Notes: generated by a model not told the origin, from the sequence alone. 64,000 nt of DNA from Paenisporosarcina sp049671445 (GCF_049671445.1 NZ_JBATUX010000064.1:1-64000); one strand, 5' to 3'. Shown: positions 52,921 to 61,900, counted from the first letter of the stretch. Numbers and translations: made by a program.

Positions 52921-53592
52921 TTGACTACAAATATTGCGTCAATGATCGATCATACATTATTAAAACAAGATGCTACAAAAGAGCAAGTTGAAAAAATATG
53001 TGCAGAAGCTAAAGAATATACATTTGCATCTGTTTGTGTAAACCCAACTTGGGTAAAAATCTCTGCTGAACTTTTAACAGGTACTCCTGTAAAAGTATGT
53101 ACAGTTATTGGTTTCCCACTTGGTGCATCAACTCCTGAAACGAAAGCATTTGAGACAACCGATGCAATCAACAATGGCGCTGGCGAAATCGACATGGTAC
53201 TAAATGTTGGAGCACTAAAATCACAAGACCTTGATTTAGTTAAACGCGACATCGAAGCAGTAGTAAATGCAGCAAAAGGAAAAGCAATTGTAAAAGTTAT
53301 TTTAGAAACTTGTTTGTTAACAAAAGAAGAAATTAAAGTAGCAAGTCAACTTTCTAAAGATGCTGGAGCAGATTTTGTTAAAACATCAACTGGTTTTTCA
53401 ACTGGTGGAGCAACATTCGAAGACGTTGCACTAATGCGTGAAGTAGTAGGTCCAGACTTAGGTGTGAAAGCATCTGGAGGCGTTCGTAGTTTAGAAGATG
53501 TTCAAAAAATGATCGAAGCAGGAGCTACCAGAATTGGTGCAAGCTCTGGCGTTCAAATTATGCAAGGCTTAACTTCTAATTCAGACTATTAA
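52921..53592 (+). CDS. deoC: Deoxyribose-phosphate aldolase
   Basis: Splits 2-deoxyribose-5-phosphate into glyceraldehyde-3-phosphate and acetaldehyde in nucleoside breakdown. The 223-residue class I aldolase has the Schiff-base lysine in VKVILETCLL, DFVKTSTGFS and the second lysine in VKASGGVRS. TTG 52921 follows AAAGGGTG. In B. subtilis deoC is elsewhere, with dra-nupC-pdp. With cdd and udk it gives this window three nucleoside salvage genes. Confidence 0.95.
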   Translation: MTTNIASMIDHTLLKQDATKEQVEKICAEAKEYTFASVCVNPTWVKISAELLTGTPVKVCTVIGFPLGASTPETKAFETTDAINNGAGEIDMVLNVGALKSQDLDLVKRDIEAVVNAAKGKAIVKVILETCLLTKEEIKVASQLSKDAGADFVKTSTGFSTGGATFEDVALMREVVGPDLGVKASGGVRSLEDVQKMIEAGATRIGASSGVQIMQGLTSNSDY

Positions 53593-53606
53593 TTAGTGAT
53601 TATGTA

Positions 53607-53635
53607 TTGACCTAAATGATATGATACGATATAAT
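53607..53635 (+). promoter_or_regulatory. Promoter of rpsU
   Basis: TTGACC at 53607-53612, a 17-bp spacer and TATAAT at 53630-53635; strong, as expected for a ribosomal protein gene. Confidence 0.85.
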
Positions 53636-53693
53636 TTTGGAGTACATAACACTAGGTTATGTATGACGTGTGTTCGGAGGGAGGGAAAAAGAG

Positions 53694-53867
53694 ATGTCAA
53701 AAACTGTCGTTCGCAAAAACGAATCGCTTGAAGATGCTCTTCGCCGCTTCAAACGTACTGTTTCTAAAAGTGGAACAATACAAGAGGTAAGAAAACGCGA
53801 GTTTTATGAAAAACCAAGTGTAAAACGTAAAAAGAAATCAGAAGCTGCGCGTAAGCGTAAATTCTAA
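53694..53867 (+). CDS. rpsU: 30S ribosomal protein S21
   Basis: Small basic ribosomal protein; in B. subtilis its absence affects motility and biofilm choice. The 57 residues begin MSKTVVRKNESLEDALRRF and end EAARKRKF. ATG 53694 follows GGAGGGAGG. yqeY, its usual follower, is absent, and a decayed copy of the gene's 3' end follows 25 nt after the stop. Confidence 0.95.
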   Translation: MSKTVVRKNESLEDALRRFKRTVSKSGTIQEVRKREFYEKPSVKRKKKSEAARKRKF

Positions 53868-53892
53868 TTTTTAACTTTACGAAAGCTTGAAT

Positions 53893-53957
53893 CGCGATTT
53901 TCATGGTAACCAAGCGTAAAGCGTAATAAGAAATCAGAAGATGCGCGTAAACGTTAG
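53893..53957 (+). pseudogene. rpsU: Remnant of a second rpsU copy (3' end)
   Basis: From CCA at 53910 the bases translate as PSVKRNKKSEDARKR then stop, against PSVKRKKKSEAARKRKF in rpsU. Over 45 nt there are five differences, three of them silent. Upstream similarity continues to CGCGA at 53893 but with a one-base loss that breaks the frame. No start or ribosome site remains. It looks like the tail of an old tandem duplication. Confidence 0.75.
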
Positions 53958-54024
53958 TGATCAATTCCTTTAATCCCTACGTTCATAACACGTACTACTT
54001 GATGACTAAAGAAAGCCAATATGT

Positions 54025-54060
54025 AAGCCGAGAAATCTATTGATTTCTTGGCTTATTTTA
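54025..54060 (+). terminator. Terminator of rpsU
   Basis: AAGCC-AGAAATC / GATTTCT-GGCTT hairpin (one unpaired G/T) with a T-rich tail. Bases 54061-54277 hold nothing recognised; this is where yqeY would be in B. subtilis. Confidence 0.75.
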
Positions 54061-54277
54061 TTTTGTCTAAAAAGAGAGAATGTGATTGAAAGAAAACTTA
54101 ACGAGAATGAAAGAAATAATCAAGTAATTGGATACATGAGAATTTAATAACTTCATCGGGGATGGCCAATACCAACAAATCATCATCGAAACAACCAAAT
54201 TTCGCTAGTCTTCGTATTATTTTTTCAACCGCAGTTTAACTTCTATATATATAAAATCATTTTAATTTAATTAAATA

Positions 54278-54305
54278 TGAATCTTTTTGTCTATTCATCC
54301 GTACA
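54278..54305 (+). promoter_or_regulatory. Candidate sigma-W promoter of nfeD-floA-yqfB
   Basis: TGAATC (54278-54283), a 16-bp spacer and CGTACA (54300-54305) fit the sigma-W consensus TGAAAC / CGTATA at five of six places each with the right spacing. The same operon (yqeZ-yqfA-yqfB) is sigma-W controlled in B. subtilis. Confidence 0.65.
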
Positions 54306-54348
54306 TACTAATGGAAGCCGATTTGTCACATAGATAAGGAGGATCGTT

Positions 54349-55671
54349 ATGAAGTGGACACGGGTTATAAGTGGCTATTTATTGCTCTTAATTTCTGTTC
54401 TACTAATTTTGCCTAGCTTGCCCGTTAGCGCATCAGAAGTTTACCGTATTCCAATAAAAAATGAAGTCGAAAAAGGCTTATATGCATTCTTGCAACGAGC
54501 TTTTGAAGAAGCTGAAGAAGCGGGAGCTGATGTTGTTATATTAGATATCGACACGCCTGGTGGGTTTGTTGATACAGCTGGTGATATTGCGAAGTTAATG
54601 GATGAAACATCTTTAACCACTATAGCTTTTATTAATAGTGATGCATTATCAGCTGGTGCTTTTATAGCCTTACATGCCGATAAAATTTACATGGTTCCTA
54701 GTGGACGTATCGGAGCTGCAGCAGTTATAGACGGTGCAGGAAATGCGGCTGAAGATAAAGCGGTTAGCGCATGGTCTGCTGCAATGATAACAGCAGCGGA
54801 GTCATCTAACCGAGATCCTGAATATGCCCTTGCCATGGCTGATAAATCAGTAGATTTACCTGAATATCGTGCGCCAGATGGAAAGCTCTTAACCATGTCA
54901 GCGAATGAAGCGGCAAAAGTCGGATATTCAGAGGGAACAGTAGCTTCATTCGAAGAACTAATCACCAAATTAGATCTTTCGGAGGCGACAGTTACTTCTT
55001 TAAATGAAACGTTTGCGGAGAAAGTAGCCCGTTTTGTGACGAATCCTATTATTGTGCCTATTCTTTTATCAATAGCAAGTTTAGGGTTAATTGTGGAGTT
55101 ATATTCGCCAGGTTTCGGTATAGCTGGCACGATGGGGTTAACTGCTATTGGGTTATTTTTCTTTGGACATATGGTCGCAGGTCTTGCGGGATATGAATCA
55201 ATCATTATGTTTATCATCGGTGTCGCATTTATTATAGCCGAACTTTTCCTACCAGGGGCAATTGCGGGTATAATAGGCTTAGCGTTAATTATTGGCAGTA
55301 TACTTCTTGCGGGAGGCAATGTGGTTCACATGGGAATTTCCGTGTTAATCGCGTTATTAGTCGCAATTGTAGGAATGGTGATTATAGTGAAATTCTTTGG
55401 AAAGAATCTTAAGTTTTTTAACAAAATTATTTTGACCGATGCGACAGATACAGAGCATGGCTATGTATCCAACATCAACCGTTACGAATTAGTTGGCAGA
55501 ATGGCGGTAAGTATGACACCTCTTCGTCCTTCGGGAACGATTATGTTAGATGGTGAACGAATTGATGCAGTCACTGAAGGTGGCTATATTGATTCGAATA
55601 AAGTAGTGAAAATTATTAAGGTTGAAGGCTCTCGTACTGTGGTTCGTGAGTTTAAAGAAGGGGAGGAATAA
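54349..55671 (+). CDS. nfeD: NfeD family membrane serine protease-like protein (YqeZ)
   Basis: Works with the flotillin FloA encoded next to it in membrane organisation and stress. The 440-residue protein has a signal peptide (to about ALPVSA at residue 28), a ClpP-class domain with NSDALSAGAFIALHAD (catalytic Ser) and GRIGAAAVI, a set of membrane helices (about 230-345) and a C-terminal OB domain ending GTIMLDGERIDAV. ATG 54349 follows AAGGAGGA. floA follows after 3 nt. Confidence 0.92.
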   Translation: MKWTRVISGYLLLLISVLLILPSLPVSASEVYRIPIKNEVEKGLYAFLQRAFEEAEEAGADVVILDIDTPGGFVDTAGDIAKLMDETSLTTIAFINSDALSAGAFIALHADKIYMVPSGRIGAAAVIDGAGNAAEDKAVSAWSAAMITAAESSNRDPEYALAMADKSVDLPEYRAPDGKLLTMSANEAAKVGYSEGTVASFEELITKLDLSEATVTSLNETFAEKVARFVTNPIIVPILLSIASLGLIVELYSPGFGIAGTMGLTAIGLFFFGHMVAGLAGYESIIMFIIGVAFIIAELFLPGAIAGIIGLALIIGSILLAGGNVVHMGISVLIALLVAIVGMVIIVKFFGKNLKFFNKIILTDATDTEHGYVSNINRYELVGRMAVSMTPLRPSGTIMLDGERIDAVTEGGYIDSNKVVKIIKVEGSRTVVREFKEGEE

Positions 55672-55674
55672 AAC

Positions 55675-56685
55675 ATGATTGAAGGAATTACAGGAGGCAC
55701 AATTGGTATTGTAGTTGCCATTATTGCCGCATTTATTCTTTTGTCGATTTTCTTAACGTTTGTACCAATCGCGTTATGGATTTCTGCAATTGCAGCAGGA
55801 GTTAAAATTAGCATCTTAACATTAGTGGGGATGAGGCTACGTCGAGTTATTCCATCTCGTATCGTTAACCCATTAATTAAAGCGCATAAAGCAGGTATTA
55901 CTGTTACAAATAATCAACTAGAAAGCCACTATTTAGCTGGTGGTAATGTTGACCGTGTTGTTAATGCATTGATTGCAGCTCATAGAGCGAATATCGAATT
56001 GCCATTTGAACGTGCGGCTGCGATTGACTTAGCAGGTCGTGACGTATTAGAAGCGGTTCAAATGTCTGTAAATCCGAAAGTAATTGAAACGCCATTTATT
56101 GCAGGTGTCGCAATGGACGGTATTGAAGTGAAAGCAAAAGCACGTATTACAGTACGAGCGAATATCGATCGACTAGTAGGTGGTGCTGGTGAAGAGACAA
56201 TCGTTGCCCGTGTTGGTGAAGGAATTGTCTCAACAATCGGTTCTAGTGTGAACCATAAAAAAGTTCTTGAAAACCCAGATATGATTTCTCAAACTGTTTT
56301 ATCTAAAGGTCTAGATTCTGGTACTGCTTTTGAAATCTTATCCATCGATATCGCGGACGTGGATATCGGTAAAAACATTGGTGCAGAACTTCAAACAGAA
56401 CAAGCAGAAGCTGACAAAAAAATCGCTCAAGCTAAAGCAGAAGAACGTCGTGCAATGGCTGTAGCAACTGAACAAGAAATGATTGCTAAAGTTCAAGAAA
56501 TGCGTGCAAAAGTGGTTGGAGCAGAAGCTGAAATTCCACTTGCTATGGCTGAAGCATTACGTGAAGGTAATATCGGAGTAATGGATTACATGAATTACAA
56601 AAATCTACAAGCTGATACAAGTATGCGTGATTCAATTAGTAAAATCGGTGGCGACAAATCAAAAAATGATCTAACTAAAGATTAA
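55675..56685 (+). CDS. floA: Flotillin-like protein FloA (YqfA)
   Basis: Scaffold of functional membrane microdomains. The 336-residue protein has an N-terminal membrane hairpin (about 5-45), a PHB/SPFH domain (FERAAAIDLAGRDVLEAVQM, IARVGEGIVSTIGSS as cores) and a C-terminal coil rich in Glu-Ala and Ala-Glu (QTEQAEADKKIAQAKAEE). ATG 55675 follows GGGGAGGAA. It is coupled to nfeD. Confidence 0.96.
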   Translation: MIEGITGGTIGIVVAIIAAFILLSIFLTFVPIALWISAIAAGVKISILTLVGMRLRRVIPSRIVNPLIKAHKAGITVTNNQLESHYLAGGNVDRVVNALIAAHRANIELPFERAAAIDLAGRDVLEAVQMSVNPKVIETPFIAGVAMDGIEVKAKARITVRANIDRLVGGAGEETIVARVGEGIVSTIGSSVNHKKVLENPDMISQTVLSKGLDSGTAFEILSIDIADVDIGKNIGAELQTEQAEADKKIAQAKAEERRAMAVATEQEMIAKVQEMRAKVVGAEAEIPLAMAEALREGNIGVMDYMNYKNLQADTSMRDSISKIGGDKSKNDLTKD

Positions 56686-56720
56686 TCCTGATTCGCTAGC
56701 CCTTGAAGGAGGGATTTAAA

Positions 56721-57164
56721 GTGGAAGTTATCATTTTTGCGATCATCACCTTTATCATTAGTGCTATTGCCAAACGTAAAAATCCAGATGACGGCGGCGG
56801 GAAAACAAAACCTTTCATGCCTAATCAGCAAAATCAACAAAAAATGAAGAAACTCGAAGATTATGCTAAGGAAATTTACGGTGATGTGCAAAAACAAATT
56901 TCTGAAAGACAATCACCACGTACAAATTCAAAACCTGATGTTATTAGTCAAATGGAGCAAGTGAAAAATTCACCGTCTAACCAACAGTTGAAAGATGATC
57001 AACGTGCTACTAGACGTCCAGGAAGACTCTCTACACATCAATCAGCGGATGCTGTATACAATAAATCAACTGATCCTGCTAGTCTCGTACCATCAACGGA
57101 GAATCAATTGCGTCAAGCGATTATTTTCTCGGAGATCTTAGCTCCTCCAAAATCTAAACGATAA
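56721..57164 (+). CDS. yqfB: YqfB-like membrane protein of the sigma-W operon
   Basis: Function unknown. The 147-residue protein has one N-terminal membrane helix (EVIIFAIITFIISAIA) and then a hydrophilic, Gln- and Lys-rich tail without known domain. GTG 56721 follows GAAGGAGGG. It is the third gene after nfeD and floA, as yqfB is in B. subtilis; sequence similarity to YqfB could not be judged, so the name rests on position. Confidence 0.7.
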   Translation: MEVIIFAIITFIISAIAKRKNPDDGGGKTKPFMPNQQNQQKMKKLEDYAKEIYGDVQKQISERQSPRTNSKPDVISQMEQVKNSPSNQQLKDDQRATRRPGRLSTHQSADAVYNKSTDPASLVPSTENQLRQAIIFSEILAPPKSKR

Positions 57165-57169
57165 CTCAT

Positions 57170-57217
57170 GACCTTCTTACTATCAGCATATGCTAATGGT
57201 AAGGAGGTCTTTTATTT
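57170..57217 (+). terminator. 40-bp palindrome and T run that covers the yqfC ribosome site
   Basis: Arms 57170-57189 and 57190-57209 pair over 20 positions (17 Watson-Crick, two G-U, one C-A). TTTTATTT follows, so it can terminate yqfB transcripts. The right arm contains AAGGAGG, the ribosome site of yqfC, so readthrough RNA would hide that site. Confidence 0.75.
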
Positions 57218-57458
57218 GTTAAACAATCATCTTCAACTGACTCCATTCATACATATTGACAACTTTGACAACATCCGTGTTAATGGACCTTTTGAATTAA
57301 AACTTTTAAGTCCGAAATTATGTCAACTTAGTGGAAATGGTTATACGCTGACGATTGAATCTATAGACACGCTTATTAACTCCATGAATGTAGAAGAAAT
57401 TACGATAAAGGTCCGAGACTTGAAACGACTTGAGTTGCGGAAAATGGATATGGATTGA
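57216..57458 (+). CDS. yqfC: Sporulation protein YqfC (YabP/YqfC family)
   Basis: Mother-cell sporulation protein of unknown biochemical role. The 80-residue protein has the YabP-like core (NIRVNGPFELKLLSP, LTIESID, EEITIKVRDLKRLELR). TTG 57216 lies 8 nt after AAGGAGG and gives a start near other YqfC proteins; ATG 57168 would lack a site and read through the palindrome. The stop overlaps the yqfD ATG. In B. subtilis yqfCD is sigma-E dependent. Confidence 0.82.
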   Translation: MLNNHLQLTPFIHIDNFDNIRVNGPFELKLLSPKLCQLSGNGYTLTIESIDTLINSMNVEEITIKVRDLKRLELRKMDMD

Positions 57459-58576
57459 TGGCTAATAATGGACGAAAAATCACTTGCCATATTAAGACGC
57501 ATGATCGGTTATATCCATTTATTCATTCACTAAAAGAAAACAAAGTTTACATAATAAAATTATCTACTAATCAATCAGGTGCAATGTTTACCATTTATGA
57601 AAAAGATTTGGCAATCGTTCGGCGAATTCGGAAACAATATAAGTTGCCTATTCATATTACAAGACCGGATACAGATCAAATCATCCAAATTCAATGGAGT
57701 ATGCTATTAGGGTTGTTAGGATTTATTATCATTCCGTATTTATGTTCTTTATTTTTGTGGCAAATCTCAATCGAAGATATTTCGGATGAGAGACAGGTAA
57801 GACTTGAACAAGAATTACATAAATTAAAAGTTAATGAAAGGAAACTGTTGACTAGTTTAGTTAGCGATGCACAAATTAGACAAGTTCTTCTAGCGAATAA
57901 CCATGATCTTTCCTGGATTCATATTAAAAGGACTGGCTCTAAAATGAATATCACTTCTGTCCCAGCTCCTATTATCTTTCGACAACCAACTGATCATAAG
58001 GTCCCGTCGAATTTAGTTGCACTGCGAAGAGGTGTTATCACACACTATGATCTTCGCTCTGGTGAGCGTGTGGCACCGCTTCACTCGACAGTTAAAAATG
58101 GAGATATGCTTGTAACTGGGGTGTTGAAACAAGGAAAGAAATATTTGCTTGTCGGTGCAGAAGGGCAAGTTTTTGCTGATTTTTGGTATGAAACTTCTTT
58201 TGAATTACCAACTAAAATCGTTTACGACAAATTCATATCCGAAGAAGTAAAAATACTTCAAGTTTCAAAACCATGGAAGAAATTAAAGAAACAACCAAGT
58301 AAAGAGCATTTTTTCGAGTTATTCAAAAGTGTTTTTAAAATCGAGCATGAAACCATTGTTGAAAAATCTACAGTGACTGTTAATGAACAATGGATTGAAG
58401 AAGCATTTCTGCCAATGTTAAGAATGAGAACAGCTTCTGGTCTATCAGCAAAAGGGAAAATTAAGGATGAAAAGATTTTACACATGACATGGACAAATGA
58501 TACAGTTAAAGGGAAAGTATTGTACTACGTGAATGATAACATCGCAGGTAAAAGACCTATACATCAAGGAGACTGA
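57458..58576 (+). CDS. yqfD: Sporulation protein YqfD
   Basis: Membrane protein expressed in the mother cell; role unknown. The 372-residue protein has a short cytoplasmic domain, one membrane helix at about 85-105 (MLLGLLGFIIIPYLCSLFLW) and a long outside part with VALRRGVITHYDLRSGERV and GDMLVTGVL. ATG 57458 overlaps the yqfC stop. It ends 2 nt before phoH. Confidence 0.88.
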   Translation: MANNGRKITCHIKTHDRLYPFIHSLKENKVYIIKLSTNQSGAMFTIYEKDLAIVRRIRKQYKLPIHITRPDTDQIIQIQWSMLLGLLGFIIIPYLCSLFLWQISIEDISDERQVRLEQELHKLKVNERKLLTSLVSDAQIRQVLLANNHDLSWIHIKRTGSKMNITSVPAPIIFRQPTDHKVPSNLVALRRGVITHYDLRSGERVAPLHSTVKNGDMLVTGVLKQGKKYLLVGAEGQVFADFWYETSFELPTKIVYDKFISEEVKILQVSKPWKKLKKQPSKEHFFELFKSVFKIEHETIVEKSTVTVNEQWIEEAFLPMLRMRTASGLSAKGKIKDEKILHMTWTNDTVKGKVLYYVNDNIAGKRPIHQGD

Positions 58577-58578
58577 GT

Positions 58579-59541
58579 ATGCAGGAAGAACAATTGACGG
58601 AATTACACGTTCAAGATCCAAATGAAGCCATCTTACTGCTCGGGATTTCAGATGGTAATATGAAATTAATTGAACAAGAGCTTGGTGTTCAAGTCATCAC
58701 TAGAGGCGAATCAATTCGTCTTGTTGGTGAAGTTGAAAACACTGAAACTGCAAAAAAACTAATCGAACAGCTTTTAAAAGTCATTCGAAAAGGGATTAAT
58801 ATTAACCAGAGAGATGTCAGCACTGCTTTAGAAATGAATAGCGCTGGTACAATCGAATATTTTGCTGAACTATATGATGAAGAAATAGCAAGAAATGTAA
58901 AAGGTAAAGCCATTCGTGCCAAAACAATAGGGCAACGTGAATATATTCAAGCTATGCGCCATAAAGATTTAGTCTTTTGTATTGGTCCAGCAGGTACAGG
59001 TAAAACGTATTTAGCTGTGGTACTTGCGACACAAGCACTAAAAAATGGTCAAGTGAAGCGTATTATTTTAACTCGACCAGCTGTTGAAGCAGGAGAGAGC
59101 TTAGGGTTCTTACCAGGTGATTTGAAAGAAAAAGTAGATCCTTATTTACGTCCTTTATATGATGCACTGCATGATGTATTAGGTACAGAACAGACAGCTC
59201 GCTTTTTAGAAAGAGGAACCATCGAAATTGCACCTCTTGCCTATATGCGAGGTCGTACTTTAGATGATGCATTTGTTATATTAGACGAAGCTCAAAACTC
59301 AACGAAAGCTCAAATGAAAATGTTTTTAACTCGCTTAGGCTTTGGCTCGAAAATGGTCATCACTGGCGATAAAACTCAAATTGATTTACCTCCACGTATA
59401 GAATCCGGCTTAAAAGTAGCTGAGAAAATTTTGTCTAATGTGAGTGGGATACACTTTCAAATGCTCGAGCAAGGGGATGTTGTCCGTCATCCGCTCGTTG
59501 CAAAAATTATTCAAGCATATGAGGAACAGCAGTCTGAATAA
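58579..59541 (+). CDS. phoH: PhoH family ATPase
   Basis: Cytoplasmic ATPase related to the helicase half of RecD; its exact job is unknown, with RNA metabolism suspected from its link to ybeY. The 320-residue protein has a KH-like N-terminal part, Walker A CIGPAGTGKTYLA near residue 133, and Walker B AFVILDEAQNS near 234, with ITGDKTQIDL. ATG 58579 follows AGGAGACTG. Confidence 0.95.
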   Translation: MQEEQLTELHVQDPNEAILLLGISDGNMKLIEQELGVQVITRGESIRLVGEVENTETAKKLIEQLLKVIRKGININQRDVSTALEMNSAGTIEYFAELYDEEIARNVKGKAIRAKTIGQREYIQAMRHKDLVFCIGPAGTGKTYLAVVLATQALKNGQVKRIILTRPAVEAGESLGFLPGDLKEKVDPYLRPLYDALHDVLGTEQTARFLERGTIEIAPLAYMRGRTLDDAFVILDEAQNSTKAQMKMFLTRLGFGSKMVITGDKTQIDLPPRIESGLKVAEKILSNVSGIHFQMLEQGDVVRHPLVAKIIQAYEEQQSE

Positions 59542-59560
59542 GGCTGCTGTTTTTTTTTAT
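59527..59560 (+). terminator. Terminator of phoH with the stop codon in its loop
   Basis: CAGCAG / CTGCTG stem around the TAA stop, then nine T. Confidence 0.85.
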
Positions 59561-59695
59561 TTTAGCTCTGTAAAACTATTCTGTTGATTTCCGTTACAGG
59601 CTGTATCAACAGCTATGAAAGACTAATTCAAAAACATTATTCTATCACTCTACTCATAAATGAAGGTTTTATTGTGTTAGTATTTTACGCATTTC

Positions 59696-59723
59696 TTGAA
59701 TGTTTTACAATATACGGTGTAAT
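59696..59723 (+). promoter_or_regulatory. Candidate promoter of pgpH-ybeY-udpK-cdd-era
   Basis: TTGAAT (59696-59701), 16-bp spacer, TGTAAT (59718-59723). Transcription would begin near 59730, after the upstream TTG at 59726, which supports the later GTG start of pgpH. Confidence 0.45.
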
Positions 59724-59770
59724 GATTGAAAATTCTTGATATGATAATAGGTAGAAGATGGGGTGAAACA

Positions 59771-61900
59771 GTGAATAGCTGGTTTAAACAAATGCAGTCA
59801 CTAGTGGGCTACCGAACTTTTACTTATTTAACGATTGTGGTAACAGGATTACTATTATTCTTACTACTTATCAATGATGTGCGTCCCGAAAAATATGACA
59901 TCAAACAGTTTGCCTTATCGCAAGATACCATTCGCTCAGTAAAAACTGTTGAAGACCCCGTAAAGACTGAAGAAGAGCGTGTACGAGCAGCTTCTGAAGT
60001 GACGAGTGTCTATCAATTCTCAGAAGAAATCGGGAAAAATCGTGCAGCAATCGTCACATCTGTTTTTGATTATGTATTGGAAGTAAAATCAGAATCACAA
60101 AAAACATCAGAATTAGATCCTGATGAAGAAAAGGTTCCAATTGATGAGCAAGTAAACATGTTGAAGAAAAACCTCCTTGTGTTGGAAAAAGAAGGTGAAG
60201 GCATTCGTTTTTCAGACGACGCCTTAACTACATTACTTTTAGCAGAAGAATCTATATTAACCAATTTGCGAGATTCAATTACCACATCGATTCGAGATAT
60301 TATGAGCAAACCCATTCGTTCCGAGGAAGTCGCCTCGGCAAAAAACGAAATAGAAAAACGAATTCGAAGCAATTCATCTATACCTGAAAATATCTTACCT
60401 ACCGCAGTGTTAATTGGTCGTTACGGTATTAATGAAAATGAAACATTAAATGAAGAATTAACGGAAGCTAGAATAGCTCAAGCTAGAGAGAGTATTGAAC
60501 CAACCAAAATACTTCAAGGACAAGTTATCGTCCAAGAAGGGCAAGTAATTGATCGAGAAGTGTATCGTCAACTTGAAGTAATAGGTATGTTAACCAATCA
60601 ATCTTCACTTAAACCTATTTTTGGATTAATTCTTTTCATTACTCTTTGTATGTGGCTGGTATATATGCAAATGGCGAAATGGAAATCTAATAAAGAGGAG
60701 AGACAATCTGCTTTATTAGTTGTTATGCTCGTATTCATTTTATCAGTCGTTGGCATGAAGTTAATCAGTTTAGTGTCCGATAACTTTGATGTCACAATTG
60801 CGTTCTTATTTCCAACTGCACTAGCACCGATGCTCGTTCGTTCTTTAATTAATGAACGTTTTGCCATTTTAACAGCATTTTTAACAGCTGCAGTAGCAGG
60901 CCTTGTTTTCCAAGGCGGATATTCTGTTGTATTGCAAATGGAAATCACGTTATATATCCTATTTGGTGGATTAGCAGGCTTGTATGTAATTCAAGGGGCA
61001 GAAAAAAGGTCACACTTATTGCAAACGAGTATGAGTGTTGTTGGTGTCAATATTGTATTCATTGCATTTTATTTACTCATGACTCAAACTGATTACGGAG
61101 TAAGTGAACTTCTATTTTACGGCATAGCCGCTGTTACTTCTGGTCTATTATCAGGTGCTTTGACGATTGGTTTGTTACCTTTCTTCGAATCTGCTTTTGG
61201 GTTGATATCTGCTATGAAGCTGATTGAACTATCAAATCCAAATCATCCTTTATTGAAAAAAATCTTAACTGAAACGCCTGGAACTTATCATCATAGTGTT
61301 ATGGTTGCAAATTTAGCAGATGCTGCCTGTGAATCTATTGGAGCAGACGGATTATTAGCACGAGTTGGTTGCTATTATCATGACATCGGAAAGACCAAAC
61401 GACCTGGATTCTTTATTGAGAATCAAATGAGCCATACTAATCCTCATGATTCTTTACCACCTGAAACTAGTCGAGATATTATATTAGCCCATGGCAGTGA
61501 CGGAGCAAAGTTATTACAGAAGTATAAAATGCCGAAAGAAATAATTGATATTGCTCAACAACATCACGGAACCACTTTATTAAAGTATTTTTATCACAAG
61601 GCAAAAGAGGATGGAAAATTAGTAAAAGAAGAAGAATATCGTTATGCTGGTCCAAAACCTCAAAAGAAAGAAACAGCCATCATTGCAATTGCGGATAGTG
61701 TTGAAGCTGCGGTACGATCAATGAAACAGCCAACAGCCGACAAAATAAAAGAGACTGTAATGTCAATTATCAAAGATAAATTACACGATGGCCAGTTTGA
61801 CGAATGTGATTTAACGTTAAAAGAACTCAAAACAGTCGAACGTGTTTTGTGTGAAACATTAAACGGTATTTTTCATTCGCGAATTGAATACCCACAATAA
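59771..61900 (+). CDS. pgpH: Cyclic-di-AMP phosphodiesterase PgpH (YqfF)
   Basis: Membrane enzyme that breaks down c-di-AMP and so sets potassium and wall balance. The 709-residue protein has one helix near the start, a large outside 7TMR-HDED domain (about 45-270), seven membrane helices (about 280-470) and a cytoplasmic HD domain with YHHSVMVANLAD, YYHDIGKTKRP and QQHHGTTLL. GTG 59771 follows GGGGTGA and matches the B. subtilis length; starts at 59726 or 59741 would lie at or near the promoter. ybeY follows. Confidence 0.95.
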   Translation: MNSWFKQMQSLVGYRTFTYLTIVVTGLLLFLLLINDVRPEKYDIKQFALSQDTIRSVKTVEDPVKTEEERVRAASEVTSVYQFSEEIGKNRAAIVTSVFDYVLEVKSESQKTSELDPDEEKVPIDEQVNMLKKNLLVLEKEGEGIRFSDDALTTLLLAEESILTNLRDSITTSIRDIMSKPIRSEEVASAKNEIEKRIRSNSSIPENILPTAVLIGRYGINENETLNEELTEARIAQARESIEPTKILQGQVIVQEGQVIDREVYRQLEVIGMLTNQSSLKPIFGLILFITLCMWLVYMQMAKWKSNKEERQSALLVVMLVFILSVVGMKLISLVSDNFDVTIAFLFPTALAPMLVRSLINERFAILTAFLTAAVAGLVFQGGYSVVLQMEITLYILFGGLAGLYVIQGAEKRSHLLQTSMSVVGVNIVFIAFYLLMTQTDYGVSELLFYGIAAVTSGLLSGALTIGLLPFFESAFGLISAMKLIELSNPNHPLLKKILTETPGTYHHSVMVANLADAACESIGADGLLARVGCYYHDIGKTKRPGFFIENQMSHTNPHDSLPPETSRDIILAHGSDGAKLLQKYKMPKEIIDIAQQHHGTTLLKYFYHKAKEDGKLVKEEEYRYAGPKPQKKETAIIAIADSVEAAVRSMKQPTADKIKETVMSIIKDKLHDGQFDECDLTLKELKTVERVLCETLNGIFHSRIEYPQ

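Noticed and set aside
54687..55319. 210-codon minus-strand frame within nfeD
   Set aside because: Shadow of nfeD codon bias; the plus-strand product has full family motifs.
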